DNA of 64,000 bases from Prorocentrum cordatum (Eukaryota > Sar > Dinophyceae > Prorocentrales > Prorocentraceae). Under the pieces are notes generated by a model, which ran no database searches, was not told the DNA's origin, and was given only the letters and a program-made list of their open reading frames with translations. Where the stretch lies: NCBI GenBank assembly GCA_963575745.1, contig CAUYUJ010017783.1:1-64000 (forward strand), written 5' to 3'. Numbering within the stretch: the first letter of the stretch is position 1; every line of letters starts with the position of its first letter. This document shows positions 1 to 10,639 of this stretch, one piece after another. A program made the position numbers and the translations under genes.

Positions 1-73
1 GAGGAGGAGGCGGAGGTGGAGGTGGAGGAGGAGGAGGAGGAGGAGGAGGAGGTGGAGGAGGAGGAGGAGGAGG
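1..73 (+). repeat. (GGA/GGT)n simple repeat
   Basis: Purine-rich trinucleotide repeat at the window edge. The acidic Glu-rich reading frame through it is a by-product of the repeat. Confidence 0.9.
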
Positions 74-266
74 AAGGCTTCGAACGACCCGCTCGGATTA
101 GCATCCTGACCTGTGGGCCCCACGCGGAGGGGGCTCCCGCGCGCAGGCGCTGCCCCGCCTGCCCGGGGACTTTCCCGTCGAGAGTCGAGCCTCGGAGGCC
201 CACCGGTGACGACGGCTACAGGCTTTGGGCGACTCGCTCGGGGGGGTCGGTAACGACTTGGCATCT

Positions 267-468
267 CGGAGGCCTAGAGATTGACACCAACACCAATATC
301 GAGGTTGTGCCTCCACCGAGGGAAGAATATCCCAATCTCGGTGATGGTGGTAATATTCTGGCTTCCTAGGCGGCCGAAAGATTACCACCAACACCGAATT
401 CTAGGATCATCCTCCCCTGGTGGAGGCAACCCCCTGTTTTGGTGATGGTGTCAATTTCCAAGCCTCCA
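267..468 (+). mobile_element. Short TIR element (MITE-like), about 200 bp
   Basis: The left end GGAGGCCTAGAGATTGACAC is matched, inverted and with few mismatches, by the right end near 448-467. The inner arms (TGCCTCCACC) pair as well. It sits at the 5' edge of the next element, and GCATC(T/G)C occurs on both sides, suggesting insertion into that element. Confidence 0.7.
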
Positions 469-469
469 A

Positions 470-598
470 GCATCGCTCGGACGTGTGCATGTTTTCCTTA
501 GACGAGGACCATCGAGGAGCATCCTTGATCATTTGGAGCGAAAAAGCCACGCACGAAACCGGAAAAAAACACAGGGAATGGACGTCCGAGCGATGGCC
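470..598 (+). mobile_element. CATCGCTCGGACG-family MITE, copy 1
   Basis: About 130 bp with terminal inverted repeats GCATCGCTCGGACGTG and its inverse GGACGTCCGAGCGATGGC. The interior (GACCATCGAGGAGCATCC, CACGCACGAAACCG) is shared with copies at 6551, 36373, 42946 and 45637. Confidence 0.85.
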
Positions 599-1182
599 AG
601 AACAGGACTCGCGGGCTCCCCAGTGAGGGGGCTCCCGCCCGAAGCTCCCTTGCAACTCGCTCGCAGGCCCTAGGGCCCCCAGAGTGACGACGGTTACAGG
701 TTTCGGATGGCCCGCTCGGATGATTGGCACGATCTGCGGACTCAGTAGGGGTCTGGCTTCCGCCTGAGACTTCCTAGCAGTTCGCTCAGAGAGAAGGCCA
801 CCCGCGTGAGACTTCCTCGAGATTCAAGCCTTGTGGCCCCAAACGCGACGGCAAGTACAGGGTGCGATTGACCCGCTCGGCTTAGTAGCATGATCTGTGG
901 ACCCAATAGGGAGGGGGTTCCCCGCAATGCACTCACGGACGAGGCCCCCGCCTCAGATTTCCTCAAGTGACGACAGATGCAGGGTTCGAAAGACCCGCTC
1001 GCACTAGTAACATGACCTGCGGGCCCCATAGGGAGGGTGCTCCCGCCTGAGACGTTCTCGCAGTTCACTCGCAGACAAGGCCCTGCCTACGTAGGACTTC
1101 CTCAGTATTCAAATTCGGGGGCCCACAAGTGACGACAGTTGCAAGGTTGAATGACCCGCTGGGAGTAGTGATCTGCGGGCAC

Positions 1183-1590
1183 CTGATGCTGATGATGATG
1201 ATGCTGATGATGGTGATGATGATGATGCTGATGATGATGCTGATGATGATGCTGATGATGATGATGACGATGACGATGGTCGTGGTGATGACGGTGATGA
1301 CGGTGATGGTGATGGTGATGGTGTTGTTGTTGCCTCTGGTAGTGGTGGTGGTGATGATGCTGATGATGATGATACTGATGATGCTGGTGGTGGTGGTGGT
1401 ATTAGTGGTATTAGTGATGATGCTGGTGATGATGATGCTGGTGGTGGTGATGGTATTTGTGACGGTGATGGTGTGATGGTATATGGTCGATGATGATGGT
1501 GATGATGATGGCGATGATGCCGATAATGACGACGATGCTCATGGTGGTGGTGGTGGTGGTGGTGGTGGTGGTGATGGCGATGATGACGTT
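1183..1590 (+). repeat. (GAT/GGT)n microsatellite
   Basis: About 400 bp of GATGAT, GGTGGT and GACGAT triplets. Methionine- and valine-rich frames across it are artefacts. Confidence 0.95.
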
Positions 1591-1599
1591 GGTGTGTGT

Positions 1600-1813
1600 T
1601 CTTGTTTCTGCGCGGGGGTGTCCAGACCCCCGAGCCAGAGCAAGCGCCAAGGCCGGGGCCGGAGCCGAAGCCGAGGACGCACCTGGGGCTGGAGCCAGAA
1701 CCAGGGCCGGAGCCGTCGCCGACCCCGAGACCGTAGCCGGCGCGGCCCGAACCGAGCCTGGGGCCGAGGCCGGGACTGGAGGTGCTGAGGCCGGAAACTC
1801 TAGGCCTCCTGGA
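1600..1813 (+). repeat. GC-rich imperfect hexamer repeat
   Basis: Repeats of the GGAGCC/GGGGCC type run from about 1640 to 1790. It lies between the GAT microsatellite and a TIR element. No protein homology is recognised. Confidence 0.6.
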
Positions 1814-2013
1814 TTCAAGCAGTGGCGAAGCGTCCCGGCTTGCCTATAGGCCCACCAGGCAATGTTCTAAGAACCTTGTGTGGTTTCCACGAAATGTTCT
1901 CAGAACATTTCTGGCTGGGACTGTCTTGTTTTACCACATCGGCTTGTTCTAAGAATATTGTTTTTGTTCGTGGTAGGCCTATAGAAATGCCGGGACGGTA
2001 GGTCCCTGCTCAA
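1814..2013 (+). mobile_element. TTCAAGCAGTGGCG-family MITE, copy 1
   Basis: The 200-bp element has roughly 40-bp terminal inverted repeats: TTCAAGCAGTGGCGAAGCGT on the left and the inverse of TTGAGCAGGGACCTACCGTC on the right, both continuing into CCCGGC and TATAGGCC. The AT-richer core carries AATGTTCTAAGAAC palindromes. A second copy is at 4924-5153. Confidence 0.88.
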
Positions 2014-2158
2014 TAGATGGGGTCAGAGTAGATGTGATCGAAGTAGATGCATCGCCCATGCACCGGCGATGCATCGCCGATGTATTGCCGATGTATCGGC
2101 GATGCGGCGCGATCCTCCTCCGACCCCATCTACTCCGACCCCATCTAGGAGGCCTCTA
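2014..2158 (+). mobile_element. GATGCATCGGCGATG palindromic element, copy 1
   Basis: Ends are inverted (GATGGGGTC...GACCCCATC, then TAGGAGGCC). The middle is full of GATGCATCGCCGATG-type palindromes. The same family forms intron 4 of the acyl-CoA synthetase gene at 20675-20874, and another copy lies at 2709-2913. Confidence 0.75.
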
Positions 2159-2708
2159 GAAACGGAATTAGAGCCGCGGCCAGGACCAGCAGTTCTCGCA
2201 AAGATTCGCCAGATGTTCCCCTTGCGAGCGCGCGTTTTCACACGACGTGTGGCGTCGCGCCAGATCACGCGCGGTGAACGGGAAGCTCCTGCGAAAGATC
2301 CGCGCGGAAGTTCCCCCCTCCGCGCGGCCCCGGCCGACAAGAACCCCGGGATGCGGATTCCCCCCGCTTCCCCCCGAGTCCCTGCCGCCGGCAGGAGTCC
2401 CACCAGCCTGAAACACCCCCATCCCTAGGATCGGCGTCACCTTATCGCGGTGCCGATCGTAAGCATTCATGATGCCTCTGTTGGGCGCACACCTAAAGTT
2501 CTGATCGCCTCGGGTGTGTCCATCTTAGGGATGGACATGGATTGGGATTCGAGGGTGGTTTAGAGTTGGCCGAACCCCTGAGTTCGGGCCGTCCCCTCCC
2601 ATCCTCGATGCTTTCTGGATAAGGGGTAGATCGACCGCCAGTTAGCACCGCAGAAGTTGGGACGATCGGGGGAACCATAATTCAGCATCAGCTGTGGCGG
2701 AGGAGTGG
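2159..2708. other. Stretch without recognisable gene
   Basis: GC-rich sequence with short open frames on both strands but no recognised domain, repeat unit or splice-consistent exon. Confidence 0.4.
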
Positions 2709-2913
2709 AGTAGTCCAGTCCTCCCAGACGGGGTCCGAGTAGATGGGCTTGGAGCATCGCGCCACATCGCCGATGCATCGGCGATGCGGCTCCATGTCGA
2801 GCCCGATTTTCTCTACACCGACGTCGCCGATGCATTGTCGACGTTGCCGATGCATCGGCGATGCGGCGCGATCCTCGGACCCCGTCTACTCGGGCCCAGT
2901 TCGGAAGGCCTTC
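2709..2913 (+). mobile_element. GATGCATCGGCGATG palindromic element, copy 2
   Basis: It shares GGGGTCCGAGTAGATGGG, GCATCGGCGATGCGGC and AGCCCGATTTTCTC with the intron at 20675-20874. The right end GACCCCGTCTACTCGGGC is the inverse of the left end. Confidence 0.8.
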
Positions 2914-3082
2914 CAGGAGTGAGAACGAGGGATCGGGAGGGCCGAGTTGTTCGGACGCTTCTCACATTCAGCTGGCCAACTCTGTAACGCCAGGACGCGC
3001 CCCAAGAGGGGGGCAGGGGGGGGGTTCTGATGGGGAGCAGGGGAGGGCGGCGGTTTTCCACAGTCTTCGTGCTTATTTTCCA

Positions 3083-3250
3083 GGAGGAGGAGGAGGACGA
3101 CGAGGAGGAGGAGGAGGAGGAGGAGAGGAGGAGGAGGAGGAGGAGGGCGACAACGACGAAGAGGGGGAGGCGGATGTGGGAGGAGGAGGAGAAGGAGGAG
3201 GAGGAGGAAGAGGAGGAGGAGGAGGAGGAGGTAGAGGGAGGGGAGAAGTG
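3083..3250 (+). repeat. (GGA)n purine repeat
   Basis: Imperfect GGA triplets. Glu/Gly/Arg-rich frames on + and Ser/Pro-rich frames on - are artefacts of the repeat. Confidence 0.9.
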
Positions 3251-3295
3251 AGGAGGAGTCTGGCGGTTCTTCGTCCTCTTTTCGTCATTGCCTGG

Positions 3296-3535
3296 ATGCC
3301 TCCAGAGGAGGATGAGGGGGCCAGCGAAACCTTCCACGCACCATTGATGCTGCAGTGCAATCCGGACGCTAGAACAAGGACCGGTTCGGGTTCAGGAGAG
3401 GCCATGGTTTGGAGGCCGTTCCTCTGGGCCAGGTCGGCGAACCTATTCGTGGCGCCGCTAGCCGTGGCCAGGGAGGCCCCTTCGTTCCATCAGCAACGGC
3501 TTCCCTGTGGCGAGCAACGGGCCTTCGATCTGTGA
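3296..3535 (+). CDS. Doubtful small reading frame, no known homologue
   Basis: An 80-codon frame opens with ATG (MPPEEDEGASETFHAP) just after the GGA repeat and ends in TGA. Composition is ordinary (a hydrophobic FLWARSANLFVAPLAVA patch), unlike neighbouring repeat-derived frames. There is no family match and no visible splice partner. It may be an exon fragment or chance. The following sequence to 3928 shows nothing recognisable. Confidence 0.15.
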   Translation: MPPEEDEGASETFHAPLMLQCNPDARTRTGSGSGEAMVWRPFLWARSANLFVAPLAVAREAPSFHQQRLPCGEQRAFDL

Positions 3536-3928
3536 GACGAGAGCCCTGGTCTTCTGCCTGCCCTGAGATGCGCATCGGTGATGAAATCTGGATCCGACCC
3601 ATGACTCTACAGAGCGCGGTGAGGCTGAGAAGTGTCCGTCGGGAGACCGCCGAGGGGGGATGGAAGATCGGGGGCGTCTTAGAAGGGGTGGGGAATGGGG
3701 GGATGTGGATACCAGGGCGTAGCCGTGACGTTGCCCAGATTTCACGGCCACATCTTCGCCTTTCGACGCGTACTTTGGCCCCCTAGCGTCCCCGCCTTGC
3801 GCTTACCTCCCTCGTCGGCGCACCCGAGAGAAAGTCCTTTCGATTCCCCCCGCTGGCCATTATCTGGGACGGGCGGGGTGGGGTCACGCGAGTGGGTCTG
3901 CTGGTGAGTAGGCACAGCAAAGGCGGAG

Positions 3929-4377
3929 GAGGAGGAGGAGGAGGAGGAGGAGAAGGAGGAGGAGGAAAAGGAGGAGGAGGAGGAGGAGGCGGAGAATGCT
4001 CGCACGGACGCGCTTCATAGTGCGACAGGAGGACGAGGAGTAGGAGGAGGAGGAAGAGGAGGAGGAGGACAAGCAGGAGGAGGAGGAGGAGGAAGACAGG
4101 GGAAAAGAGGACGATACGGGGTGGAGAACAAGGGGGGAGGACCAACAGCAGGAAGGAGCAGCGGAGGTGGGGGCGGAGATGGAGGGGGAACGACGAGGAG
4201 AAGAAGAAGAGGAGGAGGAGGAGGAGGAGGAGGAGGAAGAGGGGGAGGTGGAGGCGAAGGAGTGGGGGGGAGGCGGAGGTAGGAGGAGGAGGAGGAGGAG
4301 GAGGAGGAGGAGGAGCAGCAGGAGGAGGAGGAGGAGGAGCAGCAGGAGGAGGAGGAGGAGAATGAGGAGGAGGAGGC
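3929..4377 (+). repeat. (GGA)n purine repeat block
   Basis: Long purine tract with GGA, GGAA and GCAGGA variants. The apparent 250-residue Pro/Leu-rich minus-strand frames are not genes. Confidence 0.92.
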
Positions 4378-4565
4378 GGAGGTCTTGAAGGAGTGTGAGT
4401 GCGGAGAGTTGCAGCAGCAGCAGCAGAACGACGAGTCGCGTCGCATCCTCGCCGCGCGCGCCGTACGCAGGACGTTGAGAGCGTGTCCACGTTCTGGGCC
4501 TGGCTGGAGAGAGAACTGATACCCCGGGCATTCACCACCTACGAGGCGGGATTGGGTGAGGATGG

Positions 4566-4642
4566 GGAGGAGGAGGAGGAGGACGACGAAGAGGAGGAGG
4601 AGGTGGAGAAGGAGGAGGAGGAGGAGGAGGAGGATCAGGAGT
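4566..4642 (+). repeat. (GGA)n purine repeat
   Basis: Second purine block. It truncates the 5' side of the element fragment that follows. Confidence 0.9.
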
Positions 4643-4750
4643 AGGAGCTACCAGTCGCATTAGGCAGAGGTCCGCAGCCAGACGCCCCCTCTTCCCCCCT
4701 CTTTCGCCCAGTGTGTCAACACGTCGAGTAAGAAAACGCTCACTAGCCGC
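4643..4750 (+). mobile_element. Right end of GGCTAGTGA-family TIR element
   Basis: It matches the right halves of the copies at 8492-8763 and 48556-48790 (CAGTCGCAT, GCAGAGG, a CCCCCTCTTCCCCCC run, GAGTAAGAAAACGCTCACTAGCC). Its 5' half is missing, replaced by the GGA repeat. 4751-4923 holds nothing recognisable. Confidence 0.7.
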
Positions 4751-4923
4751 GATGCCCTTGCCGGCCGCTTCAGATTAATTGTTTTTCCGGGCGCTCAGCC
4801 CCGCCCCGCTTAGTCCCCTCGCGTGGAAGCTCTTGCGGGCACCATCACCGTCACCGTCACCATGGTGACCTCCGCGTCAAATAGGTCGACGATCTTGCTT
4901 CGAAAACCATGGTGACACCACTG

Positions 4924-5153
4924 TTCAAGCAGTGGCGAAGCGTCCTGGCTCGCTTATAGGCCCACCAAAGAATGTTCTAAGAACCTTTTGTGGTCTGCAC
5001 GAAATGTTAGAACATTTCTGGCTGAGACTGTTTTGTTTTACCACATCGGGCTTATATTCTAAGAACATCGTTTTGGTTTTTAGAACATTTTTGGGTTATA
5101 GGCACATTTCGGGGTAGGACTATGAGAATGCCGAGACGGCCGTCCATGCTCAA
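4924..5153 (+). mobile_element. TTCAAGCAGTGGCG-family MITE, copy 2
   Basis: Same terminal inverted repeats and AATGTTCTAAGAACC core as 1814-2013, about 30 bp longer because of an extra TTTAGAACATTTTTGGGTT segment near the right end. Confidence 0.88.
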
Positions 5154-6375
5154 ACAGTGTCTCCGCCCAGCGGTGCCCGAGAATTCGCCTCCACGGACGC
5201 TCTTTGGACGCTCTTAGGGCCATCTTAGAGCCCTTCCGGCGTCCGCTTGGGGCTCTCCTGGACGATATTTTAATGGCCTCCAGCCAGTGCCGCCGATCCG
5301 GGGGGCTCTGGATTCGGTGATCTTCGCGATTCTGTGGCCTCCTCCCCCCTCGATTCTCCCGGTTCTCTTTCTTCTCCTTTAGGGGGGTGCCTGGAGCGGT
5401 CCCGGGGGGGGCCCAGGGAGGGTTCCGAGGTGAAGATCCTGGGGGCGGTAGCGGCTAGATCTGAGGGGGGTCCCTGGGACCCCCCAAAACATCTTGGGGA
5501 TGCGCAAAGCATTAAGAAAGCGCCAGATGGGGGACCGCCCCCCCCCACCCTCTCGCCCTTTCCCCAGGAGGGGTCCGGACGCGCAAATCATGAAGAAAAC
5601 GCCAGATGGAGGACCGCCCCCTCCGCTTCCCCCCTTCCCCGGCAGAGCCACCCCGGCGAGCCTCCCCCCGAGCAGAGCTGAAGCCCTTGCTCAGGTTCAG
5701 AGCTGCAGCTCTTGCTGAGGCTCCTTGTAGCTCACACGCCGGATCGGCGGGTTTGGAGCGTTCTCCCCCCCCTACACTCCGACTCCCTCCGTCGTCTCAC
5801 TCCCCACCCCACCCCCTCGTCGGGGTCGTCGCTGTTCTCATCCCCCCCCCGTTCGCCCTCATGGTCCTCGCCGCAACCCAGGGGTCTCTCGAACGATCCC
5901 AGGGCCCCTCAAACGGGGCGTTCCAAAAAGCGCCCTGCCTGCGAGGGTCGAAAGAATGCCATCTCTTCCGCGGCGGAAGGCAGCCGAAGGTCGGCGGAGG
6001 GCGGCGGGGAGTAAAACGGCAGCGGCCCCGCTAGCGGAAGCTGGCGGGAGTAAAAGTCGACCTCCCAAGAGATGACAACATTTTTGGATTCAGGGTTTCC
6101 CGAATCGGCCATTCGAGCCATGTTGAGGCCCCTGGACCCTGGAGCCCGTCGGGAACGAAACAGCGAGAAAGCAAGCAGACCTGGAAGTCGTACGCTTTGC
6201 TTGGGGGAGCTCGAGGTTGCCATTTGGAGCCATCTTGGGCCTCTTGGAGACGTGCGTGAGGCCATATTGAGCAAGACTGGTCTGTAGTGTACCATGTCGG
6301 AGGTCATCTCTGGCCATCTGGCGCCACCTCGGAGCCACCTTGCGCCTTCCAGCGCGTCGCGAAGCGGGCGGGTCC
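5154..6375. other. Gene-free GC-rich stretch with a local tandem duplication
   Basis: No gene recognised. Around 5500-5640 a unit of roughly 83 bp (AAGCGCCAGATGG, GGACCGCCCCC, CGCAAA) occurs twice. GTGCCGCCGATCCGGG near 5288 recurs at about 27010, marking another dispersed repeat. Confidence 0.5.
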
Positions 6376-6540
6376 ACGGGTAAGCATTATCCCTCGGGTC
6401 ACGCATCAGACTCCGCACCGCGAGGGCATGGATGTGGACGTGCTCATCGCTTGCATCGGGTGAGCATATCCCTCGGGTCACGAACCAGACTCCACACCGC
6501 GAGGGCATGGATGTGGACGTGCTCATCGCTTGCATCCGGG
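6376..6540 (+). repeat. Two-copy 83-bp tandem repeat
   Basis: Two adjacent units share CCCTCGGGTCACG, CAGACTCC, CACCGCGAGGGCATGGATGT and GGACGTGCTCATCGCTTGCA with few differences. Confidence 0.85.
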
Positions 6541-6550
6541 GCCTCCACCT

Positions 6551-6676
6551 GGTATCGCTCGGACGTGTGCATTTTTTCCCCGGCGAGGACCATCGAGGAG
6601 CATCCTTGATCATTTGGCGAGAAAACCACGCACGAAACCGAAAAAAGCACAGGGAATGGACGTCCGAGCGATGGCG
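6551..6676 (+). mobile_element. CATCGCTCGGACG-family MITE, copy 2
   Basis: Complete copy: left end TATCGCTCGGACGTGTGCAT, right end GGACGTCCGAGCGATGGC, interior nearly identical to copy 1. Confidence 0.88.
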
Positions 6677-6866
6677 AGTCCACGACGCCCGGGCCGCGCG
6701 CGTGCGGCGCGCACGGCGCTCGGCGGCCGTGCGCGCGTGTTCGCGGCTCGGCCCAGGCATCGTTGTTGCCAGGGGCCGTGAACCCCACAAGGTCTGGGCC
6801 CGTCGCCTGAAGCACTGAAGCTGCGTGCCATTGACCGATTCGTTGATTGAGTGATTGCTTGAGTCT

Positions 6867-6952
6867 GCCAAATTGCGAGAGAGAGAGAGAGAGAAAAAGA
6901 AAGAAAGAAAGAAAGAAAGAGATAATTAGAGAGAGAGAGAGAGTGAGGGGGA
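6867..6952 (+). repeat. (GA)n and (GAAA)n microsatellite
   Basis: Pure purine dinucleotide and tetranucleotide repeat. Flanking sequence 6677-6866 and 6953-7060 shows no gene. Confidence 0.92.
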
Positions 6953-7059
6953 ACACACAGGGATAGAGGGAAAGCGCGAGAGAGTGCGAAAGAGAGCAGC
7001 ATTATGTGTGCCTGCAGGCACGGAGTGCAAGTACTTTGGGTCCGTAGCCGCCCTGGACC

Positions 7060-8490
7060 AACCTTACAGAGTCGCGGGTGCAGCCCGAGATGGCCCCAAG
7101 TGGGTCCCGAGAGGCCCGCCGAGGGCGCACCGAGCCAGGGCCCCAAATGTGCACAGGACGGTCTGTGCCTCTCTTGAGGCCTCTTTGGGGGGTGCTCCGT
7201 GGCCAAGCGTGGACGCAGCTCGGACAGCTGACCAAGAGAGATCCCGGGAGGGGTCGGAGAACCTGTGATGAGCGGATGTTCGCAGGGGGCGGAGCAAGGG
7301 TCACAATTCGGAGCCGGTTGGGGTGTTGAGTTGGCCCCGCATTGGTTCTTGCTAGCAGAACGAGAAGAGGGTCGCCACGGTTGGACGCAGTTTGCACACA
7401 TTGGTCCGTTTTGATTCGTGAGAGGTCTGATGACCGGAGTTGCCTCGCCCCCTTTCTTCACAGATTTTCTCGGTGCAGACCCTCTCTTTTTAGGCATCTA
7501 CCAAACGGGCAGGACCCATGTAAGGCGACCTCCCCCCCGTATTCTTAAAATTGATTCCCCTCGCCCCCACCCAATCGCGCGCGCTGCCAAGCTAGGAATG
7601 AAAACCCCTAACCAATACATGACGCGTATCCCAACAAGCCCATCCAGAAACGATGGCAAGGCGAGTTTCATTAAGTCAAAAGTGCAGGAGCAAGCAGAGC
7701 AGCAAAGATGGCTGGCAGCCGTCAGACCGAAGCTCTGGATCAGCCTTTGCAGGCCCATGAGTCAACCACAAGTGCCTGTTCTAATCCGTTGTTGTGGGGG
7801 CGTCTTGGCAGCTTACTTGAGCCATGTTGGGGCTTTCTTGTGGCCCATTTGGGGGTCTCGTGGAGTCAAGGCCACACTGGAGGCCATCGGTGAAGGAAGG
7901 GGGATCCCCTATCAACCCCGCCCCCTCTTGGAACCCGCAACATCTCCCACTGTGCCATCGTAGGGGCTCTCTTTGAGCGTTCTTGGGCACTCCTATTGCC
8001 GTCTTGGGGTCATCCTGGGGCATGCGAGAAGGCCACAGTCATGTATGTTGCTCAGGCTTGGGGCAGATTTGGGCCTCTTGGGGGCCGCCTCGAGAGGCTC
8101 CGTGGGCACGCCGTGTTTGGGCGGTCCTTGGGCTCAGCGGAGGCATATTGGGGGGCCATCCTGAACAAGTTGGGAGGTCACCGTGAGCTATCTGGAGCGC
8201 TATTGGAGCCATGCTCGCCCAAAAGCGTCCCCAAGATTCCCCCGAGATGCCAACATCCATGACTAAACACCATCTGGTTTCTCAATGGCTTTGGCTCTGA
8301 GCGAATGGGGGGAGGGGGGCGAAATTAGCGTCGCCCCTCCTGAGTCCGAACCGTGGCTTCTTGTGGCGGTCTTGGGCGCTCTTGGATCCGTCGTGGGACG
8401 CTCGTGGGCCTCTCTTGGGGCTCTGGTCGGTCATCGTGAAGCCACCTGGAGGCCTCAGATGTCCGTCAAACGCGAAACAGTGCGTGACGG
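7060..8490 (+). repeat. Degenerate CTTGGGGGCC-type dispersed repeat block
   Basis: Short diverged units of the form GGCC-(A/T)TCTTGGG-(G/A)CC run irregularly, giving pseudo-proteins such as LGPSWGLLG on + and PRRPQEGPK on -. The same texture recurs at 10640-11560, 26515-26960, 47600-48130 and 51160-51480. No domain is recognisable, so it is treated as repeat. Confidence 0.65.
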
Positions 8491-8491
8491 C

Positions 8492-8763
8492 CAAGGCCTG
8501 GTGATCGTCTGTTCATTCATTGTTTTGCCGATCGGCGCGGGCCCTCGTACCCTTCCCCCCTCCCCCCCTAATGGAGTAGATCTTGGGCGGCTGTTTTTTG
8601 GCGCCTGTTTCGAGCAGGTGAAGTCCCTCCCCCATGGGACGCACTGTCGCAAACAGTCGCAGTAAGCGGAGGTCGGGAGCCAGACCACCCCCCCTCCCCC
8701 CCTTTCCGTCCAATGCCGAAACGCCGAATACCAAAACGCCCACCACTAGGTTGCGTAAGGTGT
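8492..8763 (+). mobile_element. GGCTAGTGA-family TIR element, copy 1
   Basis: It shares GTTTTGCCGATCGGCGCGGG, GGAGTAGATCTTGG, TTTTTGGCGCCTGTTTC and GACGCACTG with 48556-48790. Ends are short inverted repeats (GGTGATCG with the inverse of CGCCCACC). Confidence 0.8.
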
Positions 8764-8865
8764 TGGAGGAGTCATGTCGGGCGTAGCCCGAAATTGTTTC
8801 TCGCGAGGTCAACTGAACTGAACTGAACTGAACAGACCTGTCACACCCGTTACGCGACGATTTTA

Positions 8866-9075
8866 TTCTCGGCCGCCGAGGGCGCAACCTATGGCGCAAC
8901 CGATAGGAGACGGTTTTATTCTCAGCCGCCGAGGGCGCAACCTATGGCGCAACCGATAGGAGACGGTTTTATTTTCAGCCGCCGAGGGCGCAAGCTATGG
9001 CGCAACTCTGCCGCCGAGGGCGCAACGCATGGCGCAACCGATAGGAGACGGCTTTATTCTCGGCCGCCGTTCCGG
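8866..9075 (+). repeat. 53-bp tandem repeat (GGCCGCCGAGGGCGCAACC)
   Basis: At least three full units with a period of 53 bp (starts near 8868, 8921, 8974), then a shortened unit. Each contains two GGCGCAACC halves and GATAGGAGACGG. Related units recur at 10426-10540 on the far side of the coding-like segment. Confidence 0.9.
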
Positions 9076-9142
9076 AGGCATTTTGGCTCAAGCTGCCTCG
9101 CCCGCGCGCTCACGCGCGGAACCCGTGCGATGATGGCTGGCT

Positions 9143-10115
9143 ATGGGGGGCCGCCCGTCTTCGTGGAGGCCCGCTTCGACGCGCGCGTCGGACGCCGCTG
9201 CGTTCGGCGCACCTGCGGCGAGGCGCCTCGCCCGCCACAGGCGCCGCGATGCCTGTGAGGCTTGGCTGCGGTCGCGCGCGGGGGCCGCCGCGCCTGGCTC
9301 CCGGCGGGACAGGGAGCAGGCCGCGCGGCCCGCGCTGGTCGCAGCCGTCGCCCAGCGGCGCGTCCCCGGCACAGCGCGCCGGCGGCGCGACGCTGCTCTC
9401 CGCGCGCGGCGCGGGGGCGCCTCGGGAAAGCAGGGCCGCGGGCCCGATGCCGCTGTCCCGAGGCCGCCGCCGCCGCCGCTGCATTCGGTTGCTCTGTCGC
9501 CCGTTCCTGAGCAGGGGGCGCCTTGGATCTGCACTCGCGGCGCCGCGGTCTTCCCGCCCCCCGGTGCGGTGGAGGTCGTGGCGGGCTTCCTGCAGCCCCA
9601 GGCCGCGGAGTCCCAGAAGTTCCCGCCCGAGGAGTCGCCGCGCGCGCTCCTGACCCCGTCTCCGCCCTCTCCGCCGCTGTCGCCTTCGTTGGCGTGTGGT
9701 GGGGAGGTCCTGGAGTGCGAGGTGGAAGAGGACATCCCTGGCCCGTCGCCTGCCTCCACCCTGGACCAGCGGTTCTGCGAGATGGGGGGCAGGCGCGGAA
9801 GAGGCGTTGGCGGGCTTCGACGACGAGCAGCGGCGCATCTGGCAAGACGGAGTCGACGGCCTTGCACGTGGCCCGCCCGAGGCCACCCTCGCCGTTCTCC
9901 CTGGCGATGCTCTCCTTTGCGTGCTGGTGCGGCTCTTGGTGCGCGAGGAGGGCATGACCCTCGACGGCGCCCTGAGCCTCGTACACGACGCTTTCGGAGT
10001 CATCGAGCGCAGGCATCATGTTCTCAGCCTGATCGTTGGGATGAATCGCAGCTATACTAACCGCATGAGTGGCGGCAGTGAGTTCTCTGTACCAGCAGGT
10101 TCCAGGCGGGATTGA
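9143..10115 (+). CDS. Putative GC-rich coding segment, frameshifted, unknown function
   Basis: A GC-rich stretch free of simple repeats stays open for about 210 codons, reaching CEMGG at about 9785. Sense then seems to pass to another + frame (EEALAGFDDEQRRIWQ, then GDALLCVLVRLLVREEGMTL), ending with TGA at 10113. The switch falls at a GGGGGG run (9783-9788), suggesting a one-base indel or a missed intron. The C-terminal part looks like ordinary alpha-helical protein. No family is recognised and no real start codon is evident. Opposite-strand frames are also open because of the high GC, so strand is uncertain. Confidence 0.3.
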
Positions 10116-10425
10116 GTTTTGTCGCCAGCATCTTAGATGTGCCGCTCATTTTCTCTACTGGCTTCGTCGCTTGTGCAGTGCCATTGTCAAACCATGCCAT
10201 ATTGTGCTGGACGTGCTCCTTCGCAATACTGCGCTGCCGCCTCGGCTCATATCGTCGGCGCCCATACGTTGGCGTAGGGGCTTGGGAACGTTCCCCATTG
10301 ATCGGCCCGCGCAGTACCTCACCTTGTCTTGGCTGCCTGCGCGGGCGCCTGCGCTCTCTGCCTCTCGCCCGGCGCACGGGCGCCTGGGGAGCCTGCGCGT
10401 CACGCTGCTGGAGGAGAGGAAACTC

Positions 10426-10540
10426 TCGGCCGCCGAGGGCGCAACCGATGGCGCAACCGATCGGGCACGGTTTGATTCTCGGCCGCCGAGAACACAACCT
10501 GCGGCGCAACCGATAGGAGGCGACTTCATAAAATCGCTTC
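10426..10540 (+). repeat. 53-bp repeat, two diverged units
   Basis: Two units (GGCCGCCGAGGGCGCAACCG and GGCCGCCGAGAACACAACCT) are related to the 8866-9075 array. They bracket 9.1-10.4 kb as direct repeats. 10116-10425 holds no recognisable gene. Confidence 0.8.
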
Positions 10541-10639
10541 GCTCACACCGCCAGCCCATTTCGCATCACTGCGGCTGCGTGGTGGCGCGCTCGTGCCCAG
10601 GGGAGGGCAGTGCGACCTTCGAGGAGATCTGCCCCAGAG

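Larger units (their letters stand above)
74..1180 (+). repeat. Degenerate dispersed tandem repeat, unit about 120-170 bp
   Basis: Several diverged units share a core reading roughly GACCCGCTCGG, then a CATGACCTGCGGGCCC-like stretch, then CTCCCGCCTGAGACTTCCTC, then a GTGACGACGGTTACAGG-like start. Units begin near 206, 684, 850, 970 and 1129. Two TIR elements (267-468 and 470-598) interrupt the array. No coding signal is visible. Confidence 0.7.

Noticed and set aside
3783-4538. 251-residue Pro/Leu/Ser-rich minus-strand frame, possible gene
   Set aside because: It is the complement of a (GGA)n repeat; residues follow the triplet, with no domain.
8866-9075. CRISPR-like or integron attC-like array
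   Set aside because: 53-bp units are head-to-tail with no spacers; no cas or integrase gene.
9110-10019. Two long minus-strand frames over the GC-rich segment
   Set aside because: Open mainly because of GC content; the + frame has the more protein-like sequence near its end, though strand remains uncertain.
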